From Pseudomonas lini (lineage in GTDB: Bacteria > Pseudomonadota > Gammaproteobacteria > Pseudomonadales > Pseudomonadaceae): a DNA stretch of 64,000 nt. The notes under the pieces were generated by a model. It made no database searches. It saw nothing but the letters and a program-made list of their open reading frames with translations, and had not been told where the DNA came from. The first letter of the stretch is position 1, and every line of letters starts with the position of its first letter. The position numbers were made by a program, and so were the translations under genes. Where the stretch lies: positions 744,001 through 808,000 of the forward strand of contig NZ_JYLB01000002.1 in NCBI RefSeq assembly GCF_001042905.1, in the 5' to 3' direction. Below, piece by piece: positions 19,201-27,060 of this stretch.

Positions 19201-19760
19201 TGGTGTTCCGTGGCATCGAGGTTGCGGGTACCGAAAACGATGGTGAACAGCGCCAGTACCAGCGATACGATCAGCGCCGTGTCTTGCGCGCGTGTGCCCA
19301 TGGCGTCAGCGCCGGCGCCGATCAGCAGGTTCACGCCCAGCACGATGCCCTTGAGTTGCAGGGCGATATAGGGCAACACGCCGACCAGGCAGATCAGCGC
19401 CACCACCACCGCCAGCGACTGGGATTTGCCGTAGCGGGCGGCGATGAAGTCGGCGATGGAGGTGATGTTCTCTTGTTTGCTGATCATCACCATTTTTTGC
19501 AGGACCCACGGCGCGCACACCAGCAGCAGGATCGGCCCGAGGTAGATCGGCAGGAATGACCAGAGTTGTTCGGCCGCTTGGCCCACGGCGCCAAAGAATG
19601 TCCAACTGGTGCAATAAACGGCCAGCGACAGGCTGTACACCCAGGCGCGCACCCGTGGCGGCAACGGCGCGCTGCGCCGGTCACCGTAAAAGGCGATAGC
19701 GAACAGGATGGCCATATAGGCCAGGGCGACGGTGGCGATCAGCCCGATGGACAGCGACAT
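16290..19760 (-). CDS. hybrid histidine kinase with N-terminal sodium/solute symporter domain
   Basis: 1156 residues from ATG 19760. The first 500 or so are an SLC5/SSS transporter-like domain of about 13 membrane segments, as in CbrA. A PAS region follows (about 640-760, FNYPDGLISVGRPIADII), a coiled linker, HisKA with phospho-acceptor H806 (SHDLMQPLNAARL), an ATPase domain (DRGPGIAEDKL, GLGLGLAIADGL) and a C-terminal receiver with D1088 (LVDYHLDDGETG). It probably couples nutrient transport or binding to signalling; ligand and cognate regulator are unknown, and no response regulator gene is adjacent. From memory it resembles P. aeruginosa PA3271. Confidence 0.9.
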   Translation of the reverse strand: MSLSIGLIATVALAYMAILFAIAFYGDRRSAPLPPRVRAWVYSLSLAVYCTSWTFFGAVGQAAEQLWSFLPIYLGPILLLVCAPWVLQKMVMISKQENITSIADFIAARYGKSQSLAVVVALICLVGVLPYIALQLKGIVLGVNLLIGAGADAMGTRAQDTALIVSLVLALFTIVFGTRNLDATEHHRGMVLAIAFESLVKLFAFLAVGAFVTYGLYDGFDDLFDQAMLAPRLEEYWKETINWPSMVVQTGVAMMAIICLPRQFHVTVVENIDPQDLRLAKWVFPAYLALAALFVVPIALAGQMLLPSSVLPDSFVISLPLAESHPALAMLAFIGGASAATGMVIVASVALSTMLSNDLLLPWLLRRNNAERPFEVFRQWMLSVRRVSIVVILLLAYVSYRLLGSTASLATIGQIAFAAVTQLAPAMLGALYWKQANRRGVFAGLAAGTFLWFYTLVLPIAAKSLGLPLSSFPGLAWLQGNPLNLPITPLTQGVVLSLAGNFTLFTWVSLLSRTRVSEHWQAGRFIGQEISARPNARSMLAVQINDLQQLAARFVGEERARQSFLRFAYRQGKGFNPTQNADGEWIAHTERLLAGVLGASSTRAVVKAAIEGREMQLEDVVRIADETSEVLQFNRALLQGAIENITQGISVVDQSLKLVAWNRRYLELFNYPDGLISVGRPIADIIRYNAERGLCGPGEAEVHVARRLHWMRQGRAHTSERLFPNGRVIELIGNPMPGGGFVMSFTDITAFREAEQALTEANEGLEQRVTERTHELSQLNVALTEAKGTAESANQSKTRFLTAVSHDLMQPLNAARLFSAALTHQEDSLSSEARKLVHHLDSSLRSAEDLISDLLDISRLENGKINPDRKPFELNDLFHTLGAEFKALAQEQGLKFRVRGSALRVDSDIKLLRRILQNFLTNAFRYAKGPVLLGVRRRNGELCLEVWDRGPGIAEDKLQVIFEEFKRLDSHQTRAEKGLGLGLAIADGLCRVLGHTLRVRSWPGRGSVFSVSVPLARVQTATPANVAELNGHMLSGAQVLCIDNEDSILIGMNSLLTRWGCQVWTARNREECATLLGDGMRPQLALVDYHLDDGETGTELMAWLRTQLGEPVPGVVISADGRPETVAQVHAAGLDYLAKPVKPAALRALLSRHLPL

Positions 19761-19904
19761 GGGAACTCCAGACAAAAGACATCCGGGACTCCGCCCGGTC
19801 AGGACAGTCTCGCATGACCGCCGGAGTTAGTCAGTGTCGACCAAGGTCGTGGCGTGGTGGGGTGTCACAGGTTGGGAGTCCGTTCGATTTTTGGTGTGTT
19901 TGGG

Positions 19905-20010
19905 GGCCTCTTCGCGAGCAAGCCCGCTCCCACACTCGATCGTCAGTGAACACAAAATATGTGGACATCCTCAATCCAGTGTGGGAGCGGGCTTGCTCGC
20001 GAAGGCGGCC
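19905..20010. repeat. REP pair
   Basis: GCCTCTTCGCGAGCAAGCCC and its inverse GTGTGGGAGCGGGCTTGCTC with a longer spacer of about 50 bases. It directly abuts the stop of the tetR-type gene. Confidence 0.85.
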
Positions 20011-20550
20011 TCACTGACTCAGCGCAATATCAATCAACCGATGCAACTCTTCAACCTCCAGCGCCTGCACTGAAAACAAGATGCGAAACACCGTCGGCGC
20101 CACCACCATATTGATCAGTCGATCGACACTCGGCTTCGGCTGCTCGGGATAGCGATCCAGAATCGTCTGCAACTGCCCGCCAATGATCGTCACGCAATAG
20201 CCCGGCGTGGCGCTGGATTGCACGTCACGCATCATGTTGCGCCCGGGCTCGGAACTCATTTCGTCCAGATATTGCTCCGCCCAGGCCCGCACGTCTCCGC
20301 GCAGGCTGCCGGTGTTGGCCGGTTCGCCGTCGGGGCGCATGCGGGCGAGGGCGACGTCGGCCAGTAGCACCGACAGATCACCCCAGCGCCGGTAAATGGT
20401 CGACGGCGTCACCCCGGCCCGGACAGCGATTTGCGGCACGGTCACGCTCGCGCGATCCTGTTCTTCGAGGAGCGCGCGAACTGCCGCATGAATCGACTCT
20501 TGCACCCTGGCGCTGCGGCCACCAGGACGTAAACCTTCTTTAATAGCCAT
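20011..20550 (-). CDS. TetR family transcriptional regulator
   Basis: 179 residues. The N-terminal HTH includes VTVPQIAVRAGVTPSTIYRR, followed by WGDLSVLLADVAL, the standard TetR start. The C-terminal ligand domain is generic. It is divergent from an MFS transporter, with 91 bases between start codons that contain an 18-bp-arm palindrome, so it probably represses that transporter. Ligand unknown. Confidence 0.88.
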   Translation of the reverse strand: MAIKEGLRPGGRSARVQESIHAAVRALLEEQDRASVTVPQIAVRAGVTPSTIYRRWGDLSVLLADVALARMRPDGEPANTGSLRGDVRAWAEQYLDEMSSEPGRNMMRDVQSSATPGYCVTIIGGQLQTILDRYPEQPKPSVDRLINMVVAPTVFRILFSVQALEVEELHRLIDIALSQ

Positions 20551-20595
20551 ATGGCGGACCTTAACACAAAGAATTTGCTTTAAGCGTTTGCCAGT

Positions 20596-20640
20596 AGCAC
20601 ACTCCGCAAAAGCAAAAAGTTAGCTTTTGCGGAGTGTGCT
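20596..20640. promoter_or_regulatory. 18-bp-arm perfect inverted repeat covering the MFS ribosome-binding site
   Basis: Left arm AGCACACTCCGCAAAAGC (20596-20613), 9-base spacer, right arm the exact inverse (20623-20640). The GGAG of the right arm (20631-20634) is the only ribosome-binding site for the ATG at 20642. It may be a TetR operator, an mRNA hairpin hiding the RBS, or both. Confidence 0.8.
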
Positions 20641-20641
20641 T

Positions 20642-21835
20642 ATGTCCCGTCTAACGTCAAACCGTTCCAGCCTGTGGTTTCTGGCGATCACCTTACTCAG
20701 TTTTCTCGCCGCTTCCACCGCGCCAACGCCGTTGTATCACTTGTATCAAGAACACCTGCAGTTCTCGGCAGCGACCCTGACCCTGATTTTCGGGGTCTAC
20801 GCCCTCAGCTTGCTGGCGGCGTTGCTCACGGTCGGTTCGCTTTCGGATTATCTGGGGCGCAAACCGGTGATTTTTACCGCCATATTGCTGAACATGCTGG
20901 CGATGTTGCTGTTTATCAGCGCCGACAGCGTTGCCTGGCTGATCAGTGCGCGGGTCCTGCAGGGTTTTGCCACGGGCATGGCCACCGCCGTTTTAAGTGC
21001 GGCGCTGCTGGACACCGACCGTCAGCAAGGGCCGATGGTCAACAGCGTCGCGCCGTTGCTGGGCATGGCGCTGGGTGCCATGGGCTGCGGCGTGTTGGCC
21101 GAGTTTGCACCGCTGCCGCTGCAATTGACCTATTGGGTGCTGTTCGCGCTGTTTGTGATGCAAGCGCTGTACGTCTGGCGCCTGCCGGAAAGCGTCACAC
21201 GGCAATCGGGTGCCTGGGCCTCGCTGCGCCCGACCTTGCATGTGCCGATTCAGGCGCGGCGTATGCTGTGGCGGGTGCTGCCGATAGATCTTGCGGTGTG
21301 GGCGCTCGGTGGTTTTTTCGCTTCTTTGGCACCGTCTCTGGTGCGGACCGCCACCGGGTCCACCTCGAATCTGATTGGCGGGGCGACGGTGGCCGTGTTG
21401 ACGGTGACCGGCGCCTTGATGATCTACACCTTGCGCAATCGGCCGGCCGACAAAGTCTTGCTGTTGGGCGCGAGCCTGCTGCCTGCGGGCGTTGCGCTGA
21501 TTCTGCTGGCGGTACACAGCGCCAGTCTGCCGTTGTTTTTCTTCGGCACCCTGGTGGCGGGCGGCGGTTTTGGCGCGGGCTTCCTGGGGGCCCTGCGAAG
21601 CATCGTGCCGCTGGCCTTGCCTCATGAGCGGGCGGGTTTGATGTCGGCGTTTTATGTGCTCAGTTACCTGGCGTTCTGCTTGCCGTCGTTGCTGGCCGGC
21701 GGTCTGACACGGACCTTTGGCCTCGTGGCAACCACCGATGGTTATGGCGCGGTGCTGATCATTCTGTCGCTTGGTGCGCTGGTCGGGTTGATGCGTGTGC
21801 CGACTGTCAAAGTCTGTGGCGTCGATGTTCGATGA
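20642..21835 (+). CDS. MFS transporter (drug/metabolite efflux type)
   Basis: 397 residues with about 12 hydrophobic segments. It begins MSRLTSNRSSLWFLAITLLS, followed by ASTAPTPLYHLYQEHLQFS, and has the MFS loop motif GSLSDYLGRKPVI. ATG 20642 uses the GGAG within the upstream palindrome; a TTG at 20627 inside the palindrome is less likely. Substrate unknown; the adjacent TetR gene points to an inducible exporter. A cupin gene follows after 42 bases. Confidence 0.87.
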   Translation: MSRLTSNRSSLWFLAITLLSFLAASTAPTPLYHLYQEHLQFSAATLTLIFGVYALSLLAALLTVGSLSDYLGRKPVIFTAILLNMLAMLLFISADSVAWLISARVLQGFATGMATAVLSAALLDTDRQQGPMVNSVAPLLGMALGAMGCGVLAEFAPLPLQLTYWVLFALFVMQALYVWRLPESVTRQSGAWASLRPTLHVPIQARRMLWRVLPIDLAVWALGGFFASLAPSLVRTATGSTSNLIGGATVAVLTVTGALMIYTLRNRPADKVLLLGASLLPAGVALILLAVHSASLPLFFFGTLVAGGGFGAGFLGALRSIVPLALPHERAGLMSAFYVLSYLAFCLPSLLAGGLTRTFGLVATTDGYGAVLIILSLGALVGLMRVPTVKVCGVDVR

Positions 21836-21877
21836 CCGTTAGCCTTTGAACTGCCATTCATTTCGACGGACCGACCC

Positions 21878-22189
21878 ATGAAGATCATCCGCAGCAAATC
21901 CTTCACCGGTGACCGCGCCTGGGCGGCGCTGGACATCGCCAACATGAATGGCATCACCACCCGTTTGCACTGGACCGATCAGCCCTATAAATGGCACATC
22001 AACGATGGCCAGGAAGTGTTCGTGGTGCTCGATGGGCGGGTGCAGATGCGTTATCGCGAAGAAGGCCTGGAAAAGGAAACGCTACTCGAAGTCGGCGATA
22101 TCTTTTATGCCTCGGTAGGCACCGAGCATGTGGCTCATCCACTGGGTGTGGCGCGGATATTGGTGATCGAGACGGAAGGTAGCGTCTGA
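21878..22189 (+). CDS. cupin domain protein
   Basis: 103 residues, single cupin_2 barrel: WHINDGQEVFVVLDGRVQMR is motif 1 (H and E metal ligands present) and VGDIFYASVGTEHVAHP is motif 2 (H present). Probably a small metal-binding enzyme or sensor; function unknown. It lies 42 bases downstream of the MFS gene and may be cotranscribed with it. After its stop, ATCTGT-AAA-ACAGAT forms a short inverted repeat. Confidence 0.8.
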   Translation: MKIIRSKSFTGDRAWAALDIANMNGITTRLHWTDQPYKWHINDGQEVFVVLDGRVQMRYREEGLEKETLLEVGDIFYASVGTEHVAHPLGVARILVIETEGSV

Positions 22190-22294
22190 TGCAGTATCTG
22201 TAAAACAGATAACAGTTAGAGATATTACCCGTTATATCGATATTCGATTCGGATCTACCCTGAACTCCACCTCACGAGAGGACAGGAGTTCACC

Positions 22295-23446
22295 ATGACC
22301 TGCACCCATAGCGTTAAACCCGGTATCAAACCGTTCAGTCATTTGCATCACCCTCGAGAGACCATCCGACAATTCACTCCCAACTGGTTCGCGGCGACCA
22401 TGGGCACGGGTGTGTTGGCGCTGGCGCTTGCGCAATTGCCGGTGTCGAATCCCGGTCTGCATGCCTTTGCCGAAGGCCTGTGGCTGTTCAATATTGTCCT
22501 GTTTGTCTTGTTCACAGCCATGTATGCCGCCCGTTGGGTCATGTTCTTCGACGAGGCGCGGCGGATTTTCGGCCATTCCACGGTTTCGATGTTTTTCGGC
22601 ACCATTCCCATGGGTCTTGCGACCATCATCAATGGCTTTCTGCTGTTCGGTTTGCCGCGCTGGGGTGATGGTGTGATTCATCTCGCCGAAGTGCTCTGGT
22701 GGCTCGACGTGGCGATGTCGCTGGCTTGCGGCGTACTGATTCCCTACATGATGTTCACCCGTCAAGAGCACAGCATCGACCAGATGACCGCCGTCTGGCT
22801 GTTGCCGGTGGTGGCAGCGGAAGTGGCGGCTGCCAGCGGTGGCTTGCTGGCGCCGCACTTGGCCGATGCTCATTTACAACTGGTGGTGTTGGTGACCAGC
22901 TACGTGCTCTGGGCCTTTTCCCTACCGGTAGCGTTCAGCATTCTGACCATCCTGTTGCTGCGCATGGCGTTGCATAAATTGCCCCACGAAAACATGGCCG
23001 CCTCTAGCTGGCTGGCCCTTGGGCCGATTGGCACCGGTGCGCTGGGCATGTTGCTGTTGGGCGCCGACGCGCCAGCGATCTTTGCCGCCAACGGTCTGTC
23101 GGGTATTGGCGAGATCGCCGCAGGGCTTGGCTTGGTGGCCGGCATCACGCTGTGGGGGTTCGGGCTCTGGTGGATGTTGATTGCGCTGTTGATCACCGTT
23201 CGTTACTTGCGCGCCGGTATCCCGTTCAACCTCGGCTGGTGGGGCTTCACTTTCCCGCTGGGGGTCTATTCACTGGCTACGCTGAAACTGGCCAGCACCT
23301 TGAGCCTGACGTTTTTCAGTGTCTTTGGTTGCCTGTTGGTGGCAATGCTGGCAGTGATGTGGCTGATAGTCGCCAAGCGTACGGTGCAGGGTGCGTGGCG
23401 AGGTGAGCTGTTTGTCTCGCCGTGCATTGCAGGATTAAAGAAATAA
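22295..23446 (+). CDS. TDT family transporter (TehA/SLAC1-like)
   Basis: 383 residues, about 10 membrane segments. The start FTPNWFAATMGTGVLALAL is the family signature of tellurite-resistance/dicarboxylate transporters and SLAC1 anion channels. The ATG follows GACAGGAGTTCACC. Roles in the family include C4-dicarboxylate, sulfite or anion export and cannot be resolved here. The upstream region contains ATATCGATAT, a short perfect palindrome (near 22232-22241), possibly an operator. Confidence 0.85.
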   Translation: MTCTHSVKPGIKPFSHLHHPRETIRQFTPNWFAATMGTGVLALALAQLPVSNPGLHAFAEGLWLFNIVLFVLFTAMYAARWVMFFDEARRIFGHSTVSMFFGTIPMGLATIINGFLLFGLPRWGDGVIHLAEVLWWLDVAMSLACGVLIPYMMFTRQEHSIDQMTAVWLLPVVAAEVAAASGGLLAPHLADAHLQLVVLVTSYVLWAFSLPVAFSILTILLLRMALHKLPHENMAASSWLALGPIGTGALGMLLLGADAPAIFAANGLSGIGEIAAGLGLVAGITLWGFGLWWMLIALLITVRYLRAGIPFNLGWWGFTFPLGVYSLATLKLASTLSLTFFSVFGCLLVAMLAVMWLIVAKRTVQGAWRGELFVSPCIAGLKK

Positions 23447-23543
23447 CCGGCAAAGATTAGGTAATCTGTGGCCTGGATCGATGTCCGGCATCCAATAACA
23501 GTATCCGCGCCACTCTCCAGCCAAAATCAGGGACACATGGAAG

Positions 23544-25418
23544 ATGAGTCACCCCTCACAATTCACCTTGCTTCGAACTCGCCGCTTCTTGCCGTTTTTT
23601 GTCACGCAGTCCCTCGGGGCCTTCAATGACAACATCTTCAAGCAGTCGCTGATCCTCGCCATTTTGTACAGGTTGACCATCGAGGGTGACCGTTCGATCT
23701 GGGTCAACTTGTGTGCGTTGCTGTTTATCTTGCCGTTTTTCCTGTTCTCGGCTTTGGCCGGGCAATTCGGGGAAAAGTTCGCCAAGGACGCACTGATCCG
23801 TCTGATCAAGCTCGGGGAAATCGTCATCATGGCGGTAGGGGCGGTCGGTTTCATGTTCGATCACCTGTCGCTGATGCTGGTCGCGTTGTTTGCCATGGGC
23901 ACCCACTCGGCGCTATTCGGGCCGGTGAAGTACTCAATCCTGCCGCAGGCCTTGCGCGAAGAAGAATTGGTGGGCGGCAACGGTCTGGTGGAAATGGGCA
24001 CTTTCCTGGCGATTCTCGCCGGGACGATTGGTGCCGGGATCATGATGTCCACCAGCAACTACGCGCCGGTCGTGTCCACGGCAATCATCGGGATCGCGGT
24101 ACTCGGTTACCTGGCCAGCCGCAGCATTCCCCGGGCCGCGGCGGCATCGCCGGAAATGCGTTTGAACTGGAACATCTTCAGCCAATCCTGGGCCACCTTG
24201 AAGCTGGGCCTCGGGCAAACCCCTGCGGTATCGCGCTCGATCGTCGGTAACTCATGGTTCTGGTTTGTCGGGGCTATTTATCTGACGCAAATCCCGGCGT
24301 ATGCCAAGGAATGGATGCACGGTGACGAGACCGTGGTGACGCTGATTCTTACGGTGTTCTCGGTCGGTATCGCACTGGGTTCGATGCTCTGCGAGAAACT
24401 CTCCGGGCGCAAAGTCGAGATCGGTCTGGTGCCGTTTGGCTCATTCGGTCTGACGGTGTTTGGCTTGCTGTTGTGGTGGCATTCAGGCGGGATTCCAGAC
24501 AGCGTTGCCGGTCATGGCTGGATCGAAGTCCTGGGGTTTGGTCACGCCTGGCTGGTGTTGATCGACATCCTCGGGCTTGGGATCTTCGGCGGTTTCTACA
24601 TCGTGCCGCTGTATGCGCTGATCCAGTCGCGTACCGTCGAGAACGAGCGTGCGCGGGTGATTGCTGCCAACAACATTCTTAACGCCCTGTTCATGGTGGT
24701 GTCGGCCATTGTGTCGATCGTCTTGCTGAGCCTCGCCAAGTTGTCGATCCCGCAGCTGTTCCTGGTGGTGTCGCTGTTGAACATCGGCGTCAACACCTAC
24801 ATCTTCAAAATCGTCCCCGAGTTCAGCATGCGCTTCATGATCTGGCTGCTTGGCCATTCCATGTACCGCGTCGAGCATCGCAATCTGGAGCTGATTCCCG
24901 ATGAAGGCGCGGCATTACTGGTTTGCAACCATGTGTCGTTCGTCGACGCGTTGCTGATTGGCGGCGCAGTGCGTCGGCCGATTCGCTTTGTGATGTATTA
25001 CAAAATCTACAACCTGCCGGTCCTGAACTTCATCTTCCGCACGGCGGGGACGATTCCGATTGCCGGGCGTCAGGAAAACATTCAGATCTACGAAAAAGCC
25101 TTCACCCGCATCGCCCAGTATCTGAAGGACGGCGAGCTGGTGTGCATTTTCCCTGAAGGCAAGTTGACCGCCGATGGCGAGATCAATGAATTCAAGGGCG
25201 GGCTGACGCGGATTCTCGAAGAAACGCCGGTGCCGGTGATTCCGCTGGCATTGCAGGGGTTGTGGGGGAGTTTCTTCAGCCGTGATCCGGACAAGGGCGT
25301 GTTTCGTCGGCTGTGGTCGCGGGTGACTTTGGTGGCGGGGCCGGCGGTGGCCGTTGAAGCGGCTGAACCGGCGACATTGCAAGGTTTGGTGGGGGAGTTG
25401 CGTGGGGCCGTTAGATAG
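23544..25418 (+). CDS. MFS transporter fused to a PlsC-type acyltransferase
   Basis: 624 residues. Residues 1-430 form an LplT-like MFS domain (FVTQSLGAFNDNIFKQSLIL). The C-terminus is a glycerolipid acyltransferase with the catalytic HX4D at H463-D468 (NHVSFVD) and the substrate motif FPEGKLTADGEINEFKGG. This joins lysophospholipid flipping and re-acylation in one chain, as in Aas/LplT systems but without the acyl-ACP synthetase part. It probably works in inner-membrane phospholipid repair. It stands alone and ends before a REP pair. Confidence 0.87.
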   Translation: MSHPSQFTLLRTRRFLPFFVTQSLGAFNDNIFKQSLILAILYRLTIEGDRSIWVNLCALLFILPFFLFSALAGQFGEKFAKDALIRLIKLGEIVIMAVGAVGFMFDHLSLMLVALFAMGTHSALFGPVKYSILPQALREEELVGGNGLVEMGTFLAILAGTIGAGIMMSTSNYAPVVSTAIIGIAVLGYLASRSIPRAAAASPEMRLNWNIFSQSWATLKLGLGQTPAVSRSIVGNSWFWFVGAIYLTQIPAYAKEWMHGDETVVTLILTVFSVGIALGSMLCEKLSGRKVEIGLVPFGSFGLTVFGLLLWWHSGGIPDSVAGHGWIEVLGFGHAWLVLIDILGLGIFGGFYIVPLYALIQSRTVENERARVIAANNILNALFMVVSAIVSIVLLSLAKLSIPQLFLVVSLLNIGVNTYIFKIVPEFSMRFMIWLLGHSMYRVEHRNLELIPDEGAALLVCNHVSFVDALLIGGAVRRPIRFVMYYKIYNLPVLNFIFRTAGTIPIAGRQENIQIYEKAFTRIAQYLKDGELVCIFPEGKLTADGEINEFKGGLTRILEETPVPVIPLALQGLWGSFFSRDPDKGVFRRLWSRVTLVAGPAVAVEAAEPATLQGLVGELRGAVR

Positions 25419-25433
25419 TCGGTGACTTTGCGG

Positions 25434-25507
25434 ACCTCTTCGCGAGCAAGCCCGCTCCCACATTGGAATGCGGTCAAATGTGGGAGCGGGCTTGCTCGCG
25501 AAAGCGG
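25434..25507. repeat. REP pair
   Basis: CTCTTCGCGAGCAAGCCCGC and the inverse GTGGGAGCGGGCTTGCTCGC between convergent genes. Confidence 0.85.
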
Positions 25508-25514
25508 TAGAGGC

Positions 25515-25829
25515 CTAAGCGCTAACCTTGAGCCCAACCAACCCGGCAATGATCAACGCCACACTCGCCAGCCTAAACAACGCCATGGATTCACCAAACA
25601 ATATGATCCCGGCGATCACCGTGCCCACCGCACCCACGCCAGTCCATACCGCATAGGCCGTGCCCAGCGGCAATTCCTTCATGGCAAGGCCCAGCAGGCC
25701 AAGGCTGATCGCCATGGCGGCAATGGTCAGTGCGGTAGGAAGAGGGCGGCTGAAACCGTCGGTGTATTTCAGGCCGACGGCCCAGCCGACTTCGAACAGG
25801 CCAGCGAAAAACAGAATGATCCAGGACAT
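25515..25829 (-). CDS. gdx: SMR family guanidinium exporter (Gdx/SugE)
   Basis: 104 residues, four membrane helices. [20 protein letters not shown] carries the conserved membrane glutamate (E13), and [17 protein letters not shown] is typical of the SugE/Gdx branch rather than EmrE. The ATG at 25829 is preceded by GGAGG; a TTG one codon upstream is not needed. A guanidine-II riboswitch sits in the leader, which makes guanidinium export the likely role. The dimer exchanges guanidinium for protons. Confidence 0.92.
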   Translation of the reverse strand: MSWIILFFAGLFEVGWAVGLKYTDGFSRPLPTALTIAAMAISLGLLGLAMKELPLGTAYAVWTGVGAVGTVIAGIILFGESMALFRLASVALIIAGLVGLKVSA

Positions 25830-25835
25830 CAAAGA

Positions 25836-25902
25836 CCTCCATCAATGGATGGGGTCGTCCCCGGATTAATCACTCGATCGAGCCGCGAGGTCGTCCCCGC
25901 AT
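25836..25902 (-). promoter_or_regulatory. guanidine-II (mini-ykkC) riboswitch
   Basis: On the minus strand, hairpin P1 is GCGGGG-ACGA-CCTCGC (25900-25885) and P2 is GGGG-ACGA-CCCC (25862-25851), 22 bases apart. Both have the ACGA tetraloop that defines the class. Right after P2, CCATC-CATT-GATGG forms a competing hairpin that ends at the GGAGG of gdx, suggesting translational control. Confidence 0.9.
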
Positions 25903-25948
25903 TGTGCAATAGAGTGCCCATCATTAATCCGAGGATCAAGTTTGCGGC

Positions 25949-26914
25949 TTAATCCGCTGTCTGCTGAGCAGCGGTTTGCCGGTCTTCTTTCTCGCTCATA
26001 CGACGGAAATACGTCGAGAGCAGCGCCCCGGAAATGTTGTGCCAGACGCTGAACAACGCGCTTGGCACCGCCGCCAGCGGCGAGAAGTGCGCACTGGCCA
26101 AGGCCGCGCCCAGGCCGGAGTTCTGCATGCCGACTTCCAGTGCCAGGGATTTGCGCTGGGCCAATGGCAGGTTGAACAGGCGCCCGGTGAAGTAACCCAG
26201 CAAGTAGCCGAAGCTGTTGTGCAACATCACCACGGCCATGATCAGCAAGCCGGATTCGGCAATCTTCGCCTGACTGGCAGCCACCACGGCAGTGACGATG
26301 ATCACGATGCTCACCACCGACACCAGTGGCAACACGTCTACCGCGTGACGTACCCGATCACCAAGCAAGCGCTGGGCAACTACACCGAGCACGATCGGCA
26401 GCAGCACGACTTGCAGGATCGACCAGAACAGCTCCATGAACGACACCGGCAACCAGGCCGAGGCCAGCAGCCAGATCAGTGCCGGGGTCAGCAGCGGAGC
26501 GAGGAGGGTGGTGACGGCGGCAATGGCCACCGACAACGCCAGATCGCCACGCGCGAGCCAGGTCATCACATTCGACGAGGTGCCGCTTGGGCAGCAGCCG
26601 ACCAGAATCACGCCGACGGCGATTTCCGGCGGCAGGTGGAAAACCTGGCAGAGCAACCACGCCACACCGGGCATGATCACGAAATGGGCAACCACGCCCA
26701 GTGCCACGCGCCACGGATGGCGAGCGACTTCGGCGAAGTCTTCGAGTTTGAGGGTCAGGCCCATGCCGAACATCACCAGCCCCAACAGCGGCACGATGGC
26801 GCCTTTCAAACCGATGAACCAGGCCGGTTGCAGAAACGCCACAACGGCGAAAATCAGTACCCAGTAAGCGAAAGTGTTGCCGACAAAACGACTCAATGCA
26901 GCCAGTGCGCGCAT
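25949..26914 (-). CDS. bile acid:sodium symporter (BASS) family transporter
   Basis: 321 residues, about 10 membrane segments. ATG 26914 (MRALAALSRFVGNTFAYW) was chosen; the open frame upstream runs into a REP element and is not protein-like. Family motifs are VGCCPSGTSSNVMTWLARGD and EVGMQNSGLGAALASAHF. Prokaryotic members move bile acids, pantoate or other organic anions with sodium; substrate not determinable. It lies upstream of gdx on the same strand, but the riboswitch in between argues for separate control. Confidence 0.87.
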   Translation of the reverse strand: MRALAALSRFVGNTFAYWVLIFAVVAFLQPAWFIGLKGAIVPLLGLVMFGMGLTLKLEDFAEVARHPWRVALGVVAHFVIMPGVAWLLCQVFHLPPEIAVGVILVGCCPSGTSSNVMTWLARGDLALSVAIAAVTTLLAPLLTPALIWLLASAWLPVSFMELFWSILQVVLLPIVLGVVAQRLLGDRVRHAVDVLPLVSVVSIVIIVTAVVAASQAKIAESGLLIMAVVMLHNSFGYLLGYFTGRLFNLPLAQRKSLALEVGMQNSGLGAALASAHFSPLAAVPSALFSVWHNISGALLSTYFRRMSEKEDRQTAAQQTAD

Positions 26915-26951
26915 GGCCTGATCCTTGTTATCAAGTAGCACCACAAAACCA

Positions 26952-27043
26952 ATGTGGGAGCGGGCTTGCTCGCGAAAGCGGTCTGACATTCAGCGATGAT
27001 GTTGACTGTCAGGACGCCTTCGCGAGCAAGCCCGCTCCCACAT
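26952..27043. repeat. REP pair
   Basis: ATGTGGGAGCGGGCTTGCTC and its inverse CTTCGCGAGCAAGCCCGCTC. It separates rdgC from the BASS gene. Confidence 0.85.
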
Positions 27044-27060
27044 TTAGACTGTGCGTCGGC

